Notes: a model not told the origin generated them from the letters alone. 63,787 nt of DNA from UBA9676 sp036005525 (GCA_036005525.1 DASYQM010000105.1:1-63787); one strand, 5' to 3'; shown: positions 28,697 through 36,780, counted from the first letter of the stretch. Made by a program: numbers and translations.

Positions 28697-29589
28697 GTGC
28701 ACCTCCGGGCCAGCCATCCCGCCTGCGTCGAGACTATCCGGCGCCGTCCGGCCACCAGCGGGGCTGGATGGGCGCTTGGGCCCGGTACCTCAGCACGGAG
28801 GTGTGGGGTGACACTGCCCGTACCCGCCAGCGCGACCGCGGCCCGGTAACCCGGCGGCGCCGCCAGCTCGCGCACCGTGCAGCCGTTCACGCTGAGGCCA
28901 GTGGCCTGGCCGGTCCCCACCGGGAAGCCGCCGAGGCCGTGCCCGATGCCCTGCCCGGTGGCTTTGAGCACGGCCTCCGCCCGGACCCAGCAGGTGATGA
29001 TCGCCTCGTGCCTTTCCCGCTCGCCCAGGTCGGCCACCCGGGCCGCGTCGGCCGGATGCAGCGCCAGGGCCAGCGAGCAGACGCATCGGGCGGCGTCCGC
29101 TTCCACGTCGACGCCCACCTGGCGGCCCGCGATGGCGATGAGCACCATGTCACCGGAGTGCGCGAGCGAGAACAAGGGGACCGCGCGCGCGGCGCGGCCG
29201 GACGCCGGCAGCAGGACGGGTTTGCTCGCGGCCCCGCAGCGGGGGCACCGGCCGCGGCCAAGCTCCAGGCTGGCGGGCGGCGTGCCGGTGTAGCCCGCCA
29301 GCACCCGCCGCAGCATCATGTGTGCCACCTGGTACCGGTGCCGATCGGCCGGGAACAGGAACGCCTCCGCCCGCTTCCTCTCGCCGCGGTCCAGGTCGGC
29401 GACGTCGGCTGGGCCCACGGTCACGGTCCGCGTGTCGAACCACCACACGTCCACCACGTCCCCGGCTGGGATCGTCGTTCCGTGCGGCGCGGCGCTTCCG
29501 GGCTGGACGGCGCTTCTGAGCGGCACGGTGCTCTCGGGCTGGACGGTGCGTTCGGGCTGGACGGTGCTTCGGGGGGGCACGGGAGACAT
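28693..29589 (-). CDS. 4'-phosphopantetheinyl transferase (Sfp type)
   Basis: Transfers phosphopantetheine from CoA to a carrier-protein serine. The Sfp-type motifs are present: FSLAHSGDMVLIAIAG (P1/P2 area), GVDVEADAAR (magnesium-binding Asp-Glu) and CWVRAEAVLKATGQG (the W..KEA motif with RAEAVLKA). A CxxC-type pair, GRCPRCGAASKP, occurs before the catalytic domain. The first 40 residues are low complexity built on repeated TVQPE/SAVQP units. It is 298 residues. Its ATG overlaps the acyl carrier protein stop (TGATG) and its stop overlaps the thiolase start (ATGA), so it is in the middle of the operon and most likely activates the adjacent ACP. Confidence 0.92.
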   Translation of the reverse strand: MSPVPPRSTVQPERTVQPESTVPLRSAVQPGSAAPHGTTIPAGDVVDVWWFDTRTVTVGPADVADLDRGERKRAEAFLFPADRHRYQVAHMMLRRVLAGYTGTPPASLELGRGRCPRCGAASKPVLLPASGRAARAVPLFSLAHSGDMVLIAIAGRQVGVDVEADAARCVCSLALALHPADAARVADLGERERHEAIITCWVRAEAVLKATGQGIGHGLGGFPVGTGQATGLSVNGCTVRELAAPPGYRAAVALAGTGSVTPHLRAEVPGPSAHPAPLVAGRRRIVSTQAGWLARRCT

Positions 29590-29987
29590 CAGGGGCCGCC
29601 TTCTGGCTTGATCCGCTGCGCGACGAACTCGGCCAGCGTGCCGAGGGTGGCCAGCGAGTCCAGGTTCAGGTCCTCGCCCGCCACGTCGACACCGAACCGC
29701 CGCTGGATCTCACGCAGGAGCAGCGTCCCGGTCAGCGAGTCGAGCCCGACCGCCGTGCCGAACAGCACCGCGGCCGGCGGGATGTGCAGTAGTTCGTCTC
29801 GCCCGGTGGCGGCCGCCAGGAACGCGCGCAGGTCATCGGTGATCGTCGCGACGTCGGTGCCGCCTGGCAGGCCCGTGCCGCCTGGCAGGCCCGTGCCTCC
29901 TGGCAGGCCCATGCCGCCCGCTGGGCCGCTACCGCCCGTGTCGTGGTGGGCCGGGTGCGCTCCCATGCCTGGGCCGGCACCGCTCAC
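29589..29987 (-). CDS. acyl carrier protein
   Basis: Discrete carrier protein, 132 residues, carrying an acyl group on a phosphopantetheine arm. The attachment site is the serine in AVGLDSLTGTLLLREIQRRF, and the helices around it (DDLRAFLAAATG before, LATLGTLAEFVAQRI after) match the four-helix fold. The first 45 residues form a Gly/Pro-rich tail with three GLPGGT repeats encoded by an exact 18-bp tandem repeat. The GTG start overlaps the fkbH stop (GTGA), and its stop overlaps the phosphopantetheinyl transferase start. By position it should carry the glyceryl unit delivered by the FkbH-like protein. Confidence 0.92.
   Translation of the reverse strand: MSGAGPGMGAHPAHHDTGGSGPAGGMGLPGGTGLPGGTGLPGGTDVATITDDLRAFLAAATGRDELLHIPPAAVLFGTAVGLDSLTGTLLLREIQRRFGVDVAGEDLNLDSLATLGTLAEFVAQRIKPEGGP
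29857..29910 (-). repeat. 18-bp tandem repeat, three copies, inside the acp gene
   Basis: Three head-to-tail copies of an 18-bp unit (two identical, the third with one change) encode the GLPGGT repeats of the ACP N-terminal tail. Being a multiple of three it keeps frame, so copy number could vary by slippage. Confidence 0.85.
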
Positions 29988-31189
29988 GCGGCGTCCCCGC
30001 CCTGCTCACCCGGCGCCTCCACCCAGCCGGGAAGGACGGGCAGCGGCGTGCCCACATCACGCTCAAACACGGCCGGGACCTGGCTGCTGTTCGCATCGCC
30101 GCCGCCCGCCTTGCCGCCGCCCGCCTTGCCGCCCGCGTTGCCGCCCTCCCGCACCCGGCCTGCCGTGCCCTGGCCAGCCGCGCCCGCGGATTCGGGAGCC
30201 CGGAAGCCGGCCGCGGCCAGCGCGAGCCGCAACGGTACGTTGCGACTGTTCGCCACGCACGGGATCCGCAGGCGGCGGGCGCCCCCGCGGGCCGCCTGCC
30301 GGACGAGCCAGGGCAGCAGGGCGTCGATAACGCCCCGGCCCATCGCCCGGCACGACATCATGAGCAGCGGCACCGTCCAGATCCCCGCGTCCCTCATGAC
30401 GACGCAGGCGCCAACCAGGCCGTCGTCGCCGAAGGCGTCCCGCAACCGCACCGTGACCACGTCGGCATCCCCCGCCGCCAGCAGGTCATGGAACCAGTCC
30501 TGGGTCATGCCCGCGAGCGGGCCGGCGCCGGTCGCCGGGGGCTGCCCGGCAGCCGAATTGAACTGCCGCGTCCTGGCCGCGAGTTCGTGCAGGCGGGGGA
30601 CGTCGGCGGCGGTTGCGGCGGCGATGGTCACCCGTGTGCCGACCGTTTCCAGGAACTCCTCTTTCGTCCCACCGAACGACCGTTCGGCGGCCTGCCGCCG
30701 CTGGCGCTCGGCATACATCTCGGCGCGGCGGTGCGCCTCCGGGGTGATCACCGGCGGGCTGAACTCCGGCCAGCCGGGGGCCTCCGCGGCGTCCTCGGGC
30801 GAGAGCACCAGCACTCCGGGCAGCGCGAAACCAACCTCGGCCCGCTCGAAGGGGTCGTCGTCCACGAATGCGAGCGCGTCCACCCCGATCCCCAGCGTGG
30901 CTGCGATCCTGGCCAGCGCGTCGGACTTGCGGCCCCAGCCGCACTCGGCCGCGGCGAACCTCCAGCCGGTGACGCGGGCCGTGTGCGTGGCGGCCTCGGG
31001 CGGATTCTTGCTGGCGAGCGCGTGCAGGATGCCCCGCTCCCCTAGCTCGGCCAGCACCGTGGTCAGCACCGGATCCGCCCCCGGCGGCTGATCTGCGGCC
31101 TCCAGGTAGATCCCGGTGAGCAGGGTGTTGTCGATGTCCCAGACCACGCACTTGACCGTGCCTTCGCCCGCCGGTCTTTCCCTGGTCAT
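29984..31189 (-). CDS. FkbH-like HAD-IIIC protein (probable glyceryl-ACP synthase)
   Basis: FkbH-type proteins capture glyceryl phosphate from 1,3-bisphosphoglycerate, remove the phosphate and load the glyceryl group onto an acyl carrier protein. The HAD motif I VKCVVWDIDNTLLTG is at residues 12-26, ALASKN is motif II and LAFVDDDPFERAEV motif IV; the C-terminal half (about 180-330) has the GNAT-like domain seen in FkbH, with VRLRDAFGDDGLVGACVV and RLRIPCVANSRNVPLRLALA. The last 65 residues are a Gly/Lys/Ala-rich linker and a tail. The frame is open to 31507, but the ATG at 31187-31189, overlapping the upstream GNAT stop (ATGA), places motif I correctly. 401 residues. It lies directly ahead of an ACP, its expected partner. 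Confidence 0.9.
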   Translation of the reverse strand: MTRERPAGEGTVKCVVWDIDNTLLTGIYLEAADQPPGADPVLTTVLAELGERGILHALASKNPPEAATHTARVTGWRFAAAECGWGRKSDALARIAATLGIGVDALAFVDDDPFERAEVGFALPGVLVLSPEDAAEAPGWPEFSPPVITPEAHRRAEMYAERQRRQAAERSFGGTKEEFLETVGTRVTIAAATAADVPRLHELAARTRQFNSAAGQPPATGAGPLAGMTQDWFHDLLAAGDADVVTVRLRDAFGDDGLVGACVVMRDAGIWTVPLLMMSCRAMGRGVIDALLPWLVRQAARGGARRLRIPCVANSRNVPLRLALAAAGFRAPESAGAAGQGTAGRVREGGNAGGKAGGGKAGGGDANSSQVPAVFERDVGTPLPVLPGWVEAPGEQGGDAA

Positions 31190-31758
31190 GCCGGGCTCCC
31201 CGGCAGGCCGGGCGAGGCGGCTGGACCGGGCGGGCCGGTGGGATCGGGCGACCCTGGTGCCGGGCGCCTTTCCATCGTGATGTGGGTCGCCTCGAACCCG
31301 AACTTCCGGTAGAGCGCGCGCATGCCCACGTTGCTGGCGTGCACCTTGCCGGTCAGGTGCACGAAACCGGCCTGGTCCGAGGCTTGGAGCACGGCCTGCA
31401 TGAGCAGTTCGGCGACCTGGCTGCGGCCGGGAATATCGGCGGTGGCCAGGGAGCGGAAGTTGCCGTACCGGGCGCCGGTGAGGGAGTTGGTGCGTCCCGA
31501 CAGCCACGCCCAGCCGACCGGAACCCCGGGGGCTCCCGGCGCTTCAGCGGCCACGGCCACCAGGGTGACCTCTCCCGGCTTGCCCAGCGCCCCCGCCACC
31601 CGCTTGCGGTGCAGCGCCGGATCCTCGATCGCTTCGCTGCCGAACGACGCCCGGGCGATCTCGATCTCGAACCCGGCGATCACATCCAGGTCGTCCTCCC
31701 GGGCCGGCCGGATCTGGAAGCCCGCCGCGCCGGCGGACGGTGCGCCGACGTGCGTCAT
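31186..31758 (-). CDS. GNAT-family N-acetyltransferase
   Basis: Acyl-CoA-dependent N-acyltransferase of 190 residues. The fold is visible as FQIRPAREDDLDVIAGFEIE (beta-1/alpha-1), VTLVAVAAEA and VGWAWLSGR (beta-strands 2-4), FRSLATADIPGRSQVAELLM (the acetyl-CoA pyrophosphate loop region, in degenerate form) and KVHASNVGMRALYRKFGFEA (C-terminal GNAT motif). Start: ATG 31756-31758 overlaps the bpsA stop (ATGA); the longer frame from 31833 lies inside bpsA. Its stop overlaps the fkbH start. Encoded between an aminopropyltransferase and an FkbH, it is a plausible polyamine acylase; that is inference from position. Confidence 0.88.
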   Translation of the reverse strand: MTHVGAPSAGAAGFQIRPAREDDLDVIAGFEIEIARASFGSEAIEDPALHRKRVAGALGKPGEVTLVAVAAEAPGAPGVPVGWAWLSGRTNSLTGARYGNFRSLATADIPGRSQVAELLMQAVLQASDQAGFVHLTGKVHASNVGMRALYRKFGFEATHITMERRPAPGSPDPTGPPGPAASPGLPGSPA

Positions 31759-32945
31759 CGCCCTGCCGCCGGCCGCGCCCCGGCTCCGCGCAGTGCCATC
31801 GGCCGCAGCACGGTGCCCCCGCAGTCCGGGCAACCGGCCGCCTTCAGCTGCGCGATGGCGCTCCAGCGGGCGCCGGGGCCGACCTGGTGCACGGCGCCGC
31901 AGCCGGTGCAGCGGTAGGGGCGGGTGGCGGCGGCTCGTGTCTCGGCCGTGTACAGCGGGCCGGCATGCGCCCCGGTGATGACCGGCCGGGCTCCCTCCGT
32001 GGTGCGCAGATGGTAGAGATGGCTCGTGCCTGCCAGGATGCCCGCGCCGGCATAGGAGTTGAAGCCGGGCACTAGCGAGCGCACCGTCAGGCCGAGGTCG
32101 GCGATGAGGCGCTGGGTGCGCAGCGTCTCATCCGGCCGGCGGGCGCCGAACGAGAAGAACACGTGGCGGCCCGCGCCATCGGCCAGGGCAGCAACCGCGC
32201 GGGACAAGAAGAGCTCCGCGCCCGCGGCGGTATAGGGCGGGTCGGTGCAGGCCACATCGAACGCGCCGAGGAGGCCGGCGGGCAGGGGCTGGCGCAGATC
32301 GTGCTCGACGAGCTCCACCGGTACCCGGCCGCCCGCCACCCGCTCACTGAGGTAGCCAAGCAGGTCGGGATCGCAGTCCACCACCGTGAGCCGCCGTGGC
32401 GGGGCGGCCGCCGGCAGCGCGGCGAACGCGGCGATCGCCAGCGAGATCAGGTCGTCGTCCCCCAGCACGATCACCCGCTGGCCCGCCAGGGCGCCTGCCT
32501 CGTGCATCCGCAGCACACGGCGGATCTTGGTGTCCACCGTGCAGTGGGTTTGATCGAGTTCCAGCCTCGCCGGCGGCATGCCCGCCGCCGCCCGCTCCAG
32601 CTCCCGGGCGAGCGCGGCCAGCCCGGGCGGGACGGCCACGCCGGTGCCACCGCAGCCCGGGCACTCCCCGCTGATCCCCGGGCGTCCGGCCGCGGGCATG
32701 GCGAGCTCCGCACGGCCTTCCGCCGTGAGCCGCACCGGTCGTGCCCGGTCCACCACCCCGCGCTTGCGCAGCTCGTTGCACACGGCGGCGACGATCGGGA
32801 CCGGGAGTTCGGCGAGCCTGCCCACCTCGCGGGCCGCCACCGGCTCGTGGTGTGCGATCACCCGCAGCACATCCCTGACCCCAGCGGGCCCTTCGGCGAG
32901 CCCGACCGCCGAGGCAACCTCGGCGACTACGACATCAACGTCCAT
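31755..32945 (-). CDS. BpsA-like branched polyamine synthase (N4-bis(aminopropyl)spermidine synthase family)
   Basis: Aminopropyltransferase of the BpsA (DUF43) family, which in thermophiles adds aminopropyl groups from decarboxylated SAM to spermidine to form branched polyamines. Residues 1 to about 75 are a winged helix, followed by a CPGCGG knuckle, then the catalytic domain at about 130-320: LDQTHCTVDTKIRR, VIVLGDDDLISLAIAA with the family GDDDL motif, VVDCDPDLLGYLSERV and the DPPYTAAG active-site loop. The C-terminal 60 residues carry a second zinc ribbon, YRCTGCG plus AGCPDCGG. 396 residues. First gene of the overlapping operon and divergent from speD, which makes its co-substrate; this linkage strongly supports the function. 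The actual acceptor amine is not known. Confidence 0.88.
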   Translation of the reverse strand: MDVDVVVAEVASAVGLAEGPAGVRDVLRVIAHHEPVAAREVGRLAELPVPIVAAVCNELRKRGVVDRARPVRLTAEGRAELAMPAAGRPGISGECPGCGGTGVAVPPGLAALARELERAAAGMPPARLELDQTHCTVDTKIRRVLRMHEAGALAGQRVIVLGDDDLISLAIAAFAALPAAAPPRRLTVVDCDPDLLGYLSERVAGGRVPVELVEHDLRQPLPAGLLGAFDVACTDPPYTAAGAELFLSRAVAALADGAGRHVFFSFGARRPDETLRTQRLIADLGLTVRSLVPGFNSYAGAGILAGTSHLYHLRTTEGARPVITGAHAGPLYTAETRAAATRPYRCTGCGAVHQVGPGARWSAIAQLKAAGCPDCGGTVLRPMALRGAGARPAAGR

Positions 32946-33027
32946 CTGGCGTTCTCTAGCTCCCGGTCACCACGGGGGCTCCCGCTCACCACGGGCCGCA
33001 GCGGGCAGTACGGTATCCTCCCACATC
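32946..33027. promoter_or_regulatory. shared promoter region of the bpsA operon and speD, with direct repeats
   Basis: The 82-nt gap between two divergent starts contains two copies of TCACCACGGG (32967-32976 and 32986-32995), 19 nt apart start to start, which looks like a binding site for a regulator contacting two successive helical turns. On the speD side TATCCT at 33014-33019 is only 8 nt before the ATG and no ribosome site is visible, so a leaderless speD transcript is possible. Inference. Confidence 0.45.
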
Positions 33028-33504
33028 ATGCCAGCCAAGGCCTCTGAGAGCCTGCCCGGCGGCGGGCGGCCGCTGCTGCACCCGGCGCGGGCGCGGCGTG
33101 ACGCGGATCCCGCCGCCCAAGCGCGGCCGGAACGGCCGCTTGCGGCGGGCGCCCCGGGAAAGCTCCTCTACACGGTCGACGCGGCTCTCACCCCCGACTC
33201 GCCGGTCACCGACATCGGCGAGCTGACCGCGCTCGCGTCGGACGCGGTCGCGGCCGGCGGCGGCCACGTGCTCGACACCAGCCACGTCATGTTCCCGAAC
33301 GGGGCGGTCACGCTGGTGCTGATCCTGGCCGAGTCGCACCTCGCGATCCACACCTGGCCCGAGGAGAACCTGATCGCGATCGACCTGTTCAGCTGCGGGG
33401 CGATCGACGGGCACCGGGTGGCGGCAGAGCTGGCCCGGCTGCTGGGGCTGGCCCGGGTGCACATCCGGCAGATCGAGCGAGGGACCGTCAGGCCGGGACA
33501 CTAG
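33028..33504 (+). CDS. speD: S-adenosylmethionine decarboxylase proenzyme (prokaryotic type)
   Basis: Makes decarboxylated SAM, the aminopropyl donor for polyamine synthesis. The enzyme cleaves itself at the Glu-Ser bond of AESHLAIHTWPEE, turning the serine into the pyruvoyl cofactor; downstream are AIDLFSCGAIDG with the catalytic cysteine and a C-terminal helix. 158 residues; the first 40 (to PGKLLYTVDA) are an unusual basic, alanine-rich extension compared with the roughly 120-residue class 1b enzymes. The ATG at 33028-33030 was chosen as the first Met in frame after the divergent promoter; the frame itself is open further upstream. Pairs with bpsA across the divergent promoter; no speE is nearby. 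Confidence 0.92.
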   Translation: MPAKASESLPGGGRPLLHPARARRDADPAAQARPERPLAAGAPGKLLYTVDAALTPDSPVTDIGELTALASDAVAAGGGHVLDTSHVMFPNGAVTLVLILAESHLAIHTWPEENLIAIDLFSCGAIDGHRVAAELARLLGLARVHIRQIERGTVRPGH

Positions 33505-33518
33505 GTCCCGGCCATGAC
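33487..33518 (+). terminator. hairpin overlapping the speD stop codon
   Basis: GGCCGGGAC (33491-33499) and GTCCCGGCC (33505-33513) form a perfect 9-bp stem with a 5-nt loop that contains the TAG stop; flanking GTCA and TGAC can extend it. No U tract follows, as is common in GC-rich actinobacteria. It lies between convergent speD and egtD and could end transcription from both sides. Confidence 0.6.
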
Positions 33519-33618
33519 CAGCACATCAGCTCATAACGGCCTGCAGTGCGGCGGTCGGCGCCAGGCAGCTGGGGAAGCATCCGGGCCAGGCACGGAGCGT
33601 CCCGGCCGCCCGGGTGCG

Positions 33619-34590
33619 TCAGGCCGGGACCGACAGGGACAGCCCGAACTGGCCGCCGGTGTCGGTCCACCAGCGCAGCATCGTGAACCCCGCCGCCGAC
33701 AGCTCGGCGGCGATCCCTCCGGGGCGGAACTTGGCCGACACCTCGGTCCGCATCTCCTCCCCCTCGGCGAACTCGACGGTGAGCCCGATCTCCGGCAGCG
33801 TGACGACCTGCCGGACGGCGGAGCGCAGCCGCATTTCCACCCACTCGCGGACCGGGTCCCAGAGCGCGACATGGTCAAAAGCGGTCAGGTCGAAGTTCGC
33901 GCCCAGCCGGGCGTTCAGCACGGCCAGCACGTTCTTGTTGAAGGCGGCGGTCACCCCGGCCGCGTCGTCGTATGCGGCCTGCAGCACGCGGGGGTCCTTG
34001 ACCAGATCTGTGCCGAGCAGCAGCGCGTCGCCGGGGCCCAGCCGCGACCTCACCGAGGCCAGGAACGCCGCCCGCTGATCGGGCTCCAGGTTGCCGATGG
34101 TCCCGCCGAGGAACGCGACCAGCCGCGGGCCCGAGGCGCCCGGCAGGCCCAGATGCTCCTCGAAGTCGGAGACGACGGCCCGGACGGACAGGCCGGGGTA
34201 GCTAGCGAGCACCCGGTGGGCCGCCTCGATCAGCGCGCTCTCGCTGACGTCCACCGGGACGAAGCTGCGCAGCGTCCCGGCCGCGCGGAGGGCGTCCAGC
34301 AGCAACCGGGTCTTGTCGGCGGCGCCCGCGCCCAGCTCAACCAGGCTGCTGGCCCCTGTGGCGGCGGCGATCTCACCCGCCACCGTGGCCAGGATGGATC
34401 GCTCGGCGCGCGTCGGGTAGTACTCGTCGAGCTGGGTGATCTTCTCGAACAGCTCACTGCCGTTCTCGTCATACAGCCACTTCGGCGGCAGGGTCTTCGG
34501 TGAGGCCGACAGGCCCGCCCGGGCGTCCGCGCGCAGGGCGCGGTCCAGGTAGCCCTCCGGGAGGCAGCGTTCGACGTGCAGTGCGGTCAT
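33619..34590 (-). CDS. egtD: L-histidine N-alpha-methyltransferase EgtD
   Basis: First committed step of ergothioneine synthesis: trimethylates histidine to hercynine with three SAM. 323 residues. The family pattern is clear: PPKWLYDENGSELFEKITQL followed by DEYYPTRAERSIL (histidine pocket), the SAM-binding LVELGAGAADKTRLLLDAL, FLGGTIGNLEPDQRAAFL, GTDLVKDP and FNKNVLAVLNARLGANFDL. The ATG at 34588-34590 overlaps the egtC stop, so it is the last gene of an egtA-egtB-egtC-egtD operon. Confidence 0.97.
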   Translation of the reverse strand: MTALHVERCLPEGYLDRALRADARAGLSASPKTLPPKWLYDENGSELFEKITQLDEYYPTRAERSILATVAGEIAAATGASSLVELGAGAADKTRLLLDALRAAGTLRSFVPVDVSESALIEAAHRVLASYPGLSVRAVVSDFEEHLGLPGASGPRLVAFLGGTIGNLEPDQRAAFLASVRSRLGPGDALLLGTDLVKDPRVLQAAYDDAAGVTAAFNKNVLAVLNARLGANFDLTAFDHVALWDPVREWVEMRLRSAVRQVVTLPEIGLTVEFAEGEEMRTEVSAKFRPGGIAAELSAAGFTMLRWWTDTGGQFGLSLSVPA

Positions 34591-35399
34591 GAAGCGGGGG
34601 TCCTTCCTTCCTCCGTGCCCGCCGCCGGCGGCGGGGGCGTCATCGGCAGCGGGCGCACCTCGACGGCGTCAGCGGTCGCCGTGAGCACGCTGCCCTCCGG
34701 CACCTCGGTCCATCCGGGCTCGTCGTCACCGGGCTCCGACGCCACCACCACACCCGGCCCGGCGGTGGCGTGGCGCCCGGCGGCGCGGTAGCAGAGGGTG
34801 TCACCGGCCGCCGTCGCGCTGATCACCTCGCCGTCGGTGAGCAGGAAGTTGAACCGGCCGGTGATGCCGTGGCGGCCGAAGTCGGCGATCACGCTGGCCA
34901 GGGCCTGCCCGGGCGGCGTCCCCGCCTTCAGCCGGCCGGCCACCAGCGCCCACGCCAGGGCGGAATCACACCGTGCCTCCAGCGCGAGCAGGTCCGCCAC
35001 GGGCAGGCCCGCGCCGAGGCAGGCGGTCGCGCCAGGCCATCCGTTGAGCACGCCGTTGTGGCTGAACAGCCAGCGGCCGCTGGCGTACGGCGCGGCGGCG
35101 GCGGCACCGCTATCGCACCCCTCCGTGGCGGAGCGCACGGCGGCCAGCAGGGCGCGGGTGCGGGTGACCCGCGCCAGGTCGGCGAGGCCGGGGTCGGCCC
35201 AGATCGGGCCGGCCCGCCGGTAGCGGGCGGGAACCGGGTCGCCGTCCGCGTACCAGCCGATCCCGAACCCGTCCACGTTCATCGTCCCGTGCCGCTGGCG
35301 CCGGGGCGCCCACGCCTGCCTGGCCAGGCCGTACGGCGGGTCAAGCACCAGTGCGCGCACGGTCACGGGAGGGCCGAGATAGGCCAGATGGCGGCACAT
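34587..35399 (-). CDS. egtC: ergothioneine amidohydrolase EgtC
   Basis: Class II glutamine-amidotransferase-fold hydrolase that removes the glutamate from gamma-glutamyl-hercynylcysteine sulfoxide. The N-terminal nucleophile is Cys2 (MCRHLAYLGPP) exposed when the initiator Met is removed. Other hallmarks are NVDGFGIGWYADGDPVPARY, FSHNGVLNGW and LEARCDSALAWALV. The ORF extends to 35528, but the ATG at 35397-35399 is fixed by the nucleophile and starts 10 nt after the egtB stop. 270 residues. Overlaps egtD at its 3' end. Confidence 0.96.
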   Translation of the reverse strand: MCRHLAYLGPPVTVRALVLDPPYGLARQAWAPRRQRHGTMNVDGFGIGWYADGDPVPARYRRAGPIWADPGLADLARVTRTRALLAAVRSATEGCDSGAAAAAPYASGRWLFSHNGVLNGWPGATACLGAGLPVADLLALEARCDSALAWALVAGRLKAGTPPGQALASVIADFGRHGITGRFNFLLTDGEVISATAAGDTLCYRAAGRHATAGPGVVVASEPGDDEPGWTEVPEGSVLTATADAVEVRPLPMTPPPPAAGTEEGRTPAS

Positions 35400-35409
35400 C
35401 GGGCCGACG

Positions 35410-36780
35410 TCACACCCTGTCGCCGCCGGCGACCGCGGGCGTGGCGTCCCGGGCCGTGCGGAAGCCAGCGAAGATCTGCCGCCGGATCGGGTAGTCCCAG
35501 TTACGGAACGTGCCGCGGCAGGCGACATAGCCGACGGCGAACGACCCGCCGCGCAGCACCTTGTACTCGTCGCCGAAGAAGACCTCCGAGTACTCCCGGT
35601 ACGGCCAGGCCGAAAAGCCCGGGTACGGCAGGAAGTCGCTGGCGGTCCACTCCCAGACGTCCCCGATCAGCTGGCGCGCCCCGCACGGCGCGGCTCCACC
35701 GGGGTAGCTGCCGGCCGGGGCGGGGCGCAGGTGACGCTGGCCGAGATTGGCCAGTTCCGCGGTGGGGTCGCTATCCCCCCAGGGGTACCGGCGCGAGCGC
35801 CCGGCGGCGGGGTCGAACCTGGCCGCCTTCTCCCATTCGGCCTCGGTGGGCAGCCGCCGGCCCGCCCAGGCTGCGTAGGCCTGCGCCTCGTACCAGGACA
35901 CGTGCAGCACCGGCTCGGCGGGCGCCACCGGCTCGGTCACCCCGAACCGCCTCAGCACCCAGCCATGGCCGTCGCGCCGCCAGAACAGGGGGGCGGTGAG
36001 GCCGGCCCGCTGCCGGTGGTCCCACCCCGCCGGGCTCCACCACCGCTGGTCGCCGTAGCCGCCGTCGGCGATGAACTGCTGATATGCCCCGTTGGTCACC
36101 GGCGTCGTGTCGAGGTAGAAGGCGGGCACGTGCACGGTATGGGCGGGCCGTTCGTTATCCAGCGCCCACGGCTCGCTGGAGGTGCCCATGGTGAAGGGGC
36201 CGCCGGGGACGAGCACCTCGGTGGCGAGCCCGAGCCCGTCCGGGGGCGGTGGCGGCGGCTCGGCCGCCGACAGCACCGCGGCACCCCGCCGCAGCTGGTG
36301 GGTGATGAGCATCGTCTCGTCGTGCTGTTGCTCGTGCTGGGCGATCATCCCGAAAGCGAACCCCGCGGTGACCAGCGGCGTCCCGGAGAACGTAGCCGAT
36401 TCGAGCAGGTCGAGCACCCGGCCGCGGACCTCGCCGGCGTAGTGGCGTGCCTCGCCGGGCGGCAGCAGCGGCAGAGTGGGACGCTCGTTGCGGGGATGCT
36501 CGAACGCGTCGTAGAGCGGGTCGATCTCCGGGTGCATCGGGTCCCTGCCGCCCACGGCCCGCAGCAGCCACAGTTCTTCCTGGTTGGCGACGTGCGCCAG
36601 ATCCCACACCAGCGGGGACATCAGCGGGGAGTGCTGGCGGAGCAGGTCACCATCGTCCAGGCAGCCCGTCAGCAGCTGGGTCCGCTCCCGGACCGTGAGC
36701 AGGCAGCCGGCGATCTGCTCCCGCAGCGCCTCCGTGGGTACGTCCACGGTGCCGGTCTCATGCCTGGGCTTCTTGGCCAT
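35410..36780 (-). CDS. egtB: hercynine oxygenase (sulfoxide synthase) EgtB
   Basis: Non-haem iron enzyme that joins gamma-glutamylcysteine to hercynine with O2. The N-terminal DinB-like helical domain provides the iron ligands: LVWDLAHVANQEELW (first His) and AQHEQQHDETMLITH (the HxxxHxE pair). The C-terminal half is the formylglycine-generating-enzyme (FGE-sulfatase) fold: PGGPFTMGTSSEPWALDNER, YQQFIADGGYGDQRWW, GRRLPTEAEWEKAARFDP, and the end VLRGGSFAVGYVACRGTFRN. GGAGG 6 nt before ATG 36778-36780 fixes the start within the end of egtA; 456 residues. The next gene is egtC. Confidence 0.97.
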   Translation of the reverse strand: MAKKPRHETGTVDVPTEALREQIAGCLLTVRERTQLLTGCLDDGDLLRQHSPLMSPLVWDLAHVANQEELWLLRAVGGRDPMHPEIDPLYDAFEHPRNERPTLPLLPPGEARHYAGEVRGRVLDLLESATFSGTPLVTAGFAFGMIAQHEQQHDETMLITHQLRRGAAVLSAAEPPPPPPDGLGLATEVLVPGGPFTMGTSSEPWALDNERPAHTVHVPAFYLDTTPVTNGAYQQFIADGGYGDQRWWSPAGWDHRQRAGLTAPLFWRRDGHGWVLRRFGVTEPVAPAEPVLHVSWYEAQAYAAWAGRRLPTEAEWEKAARFDPAAGRSRRYPWGDSDPTAELANLGQRHLRPAPAGSYPGGAAPCGARQLIGDVWEWTASDFLPYPGFSAWPYREYSEVFFGDEYKVLRGGSFAVGYVACRGTFRNWDYPIRRQIFAGFRTARDATPAVAGGDRV

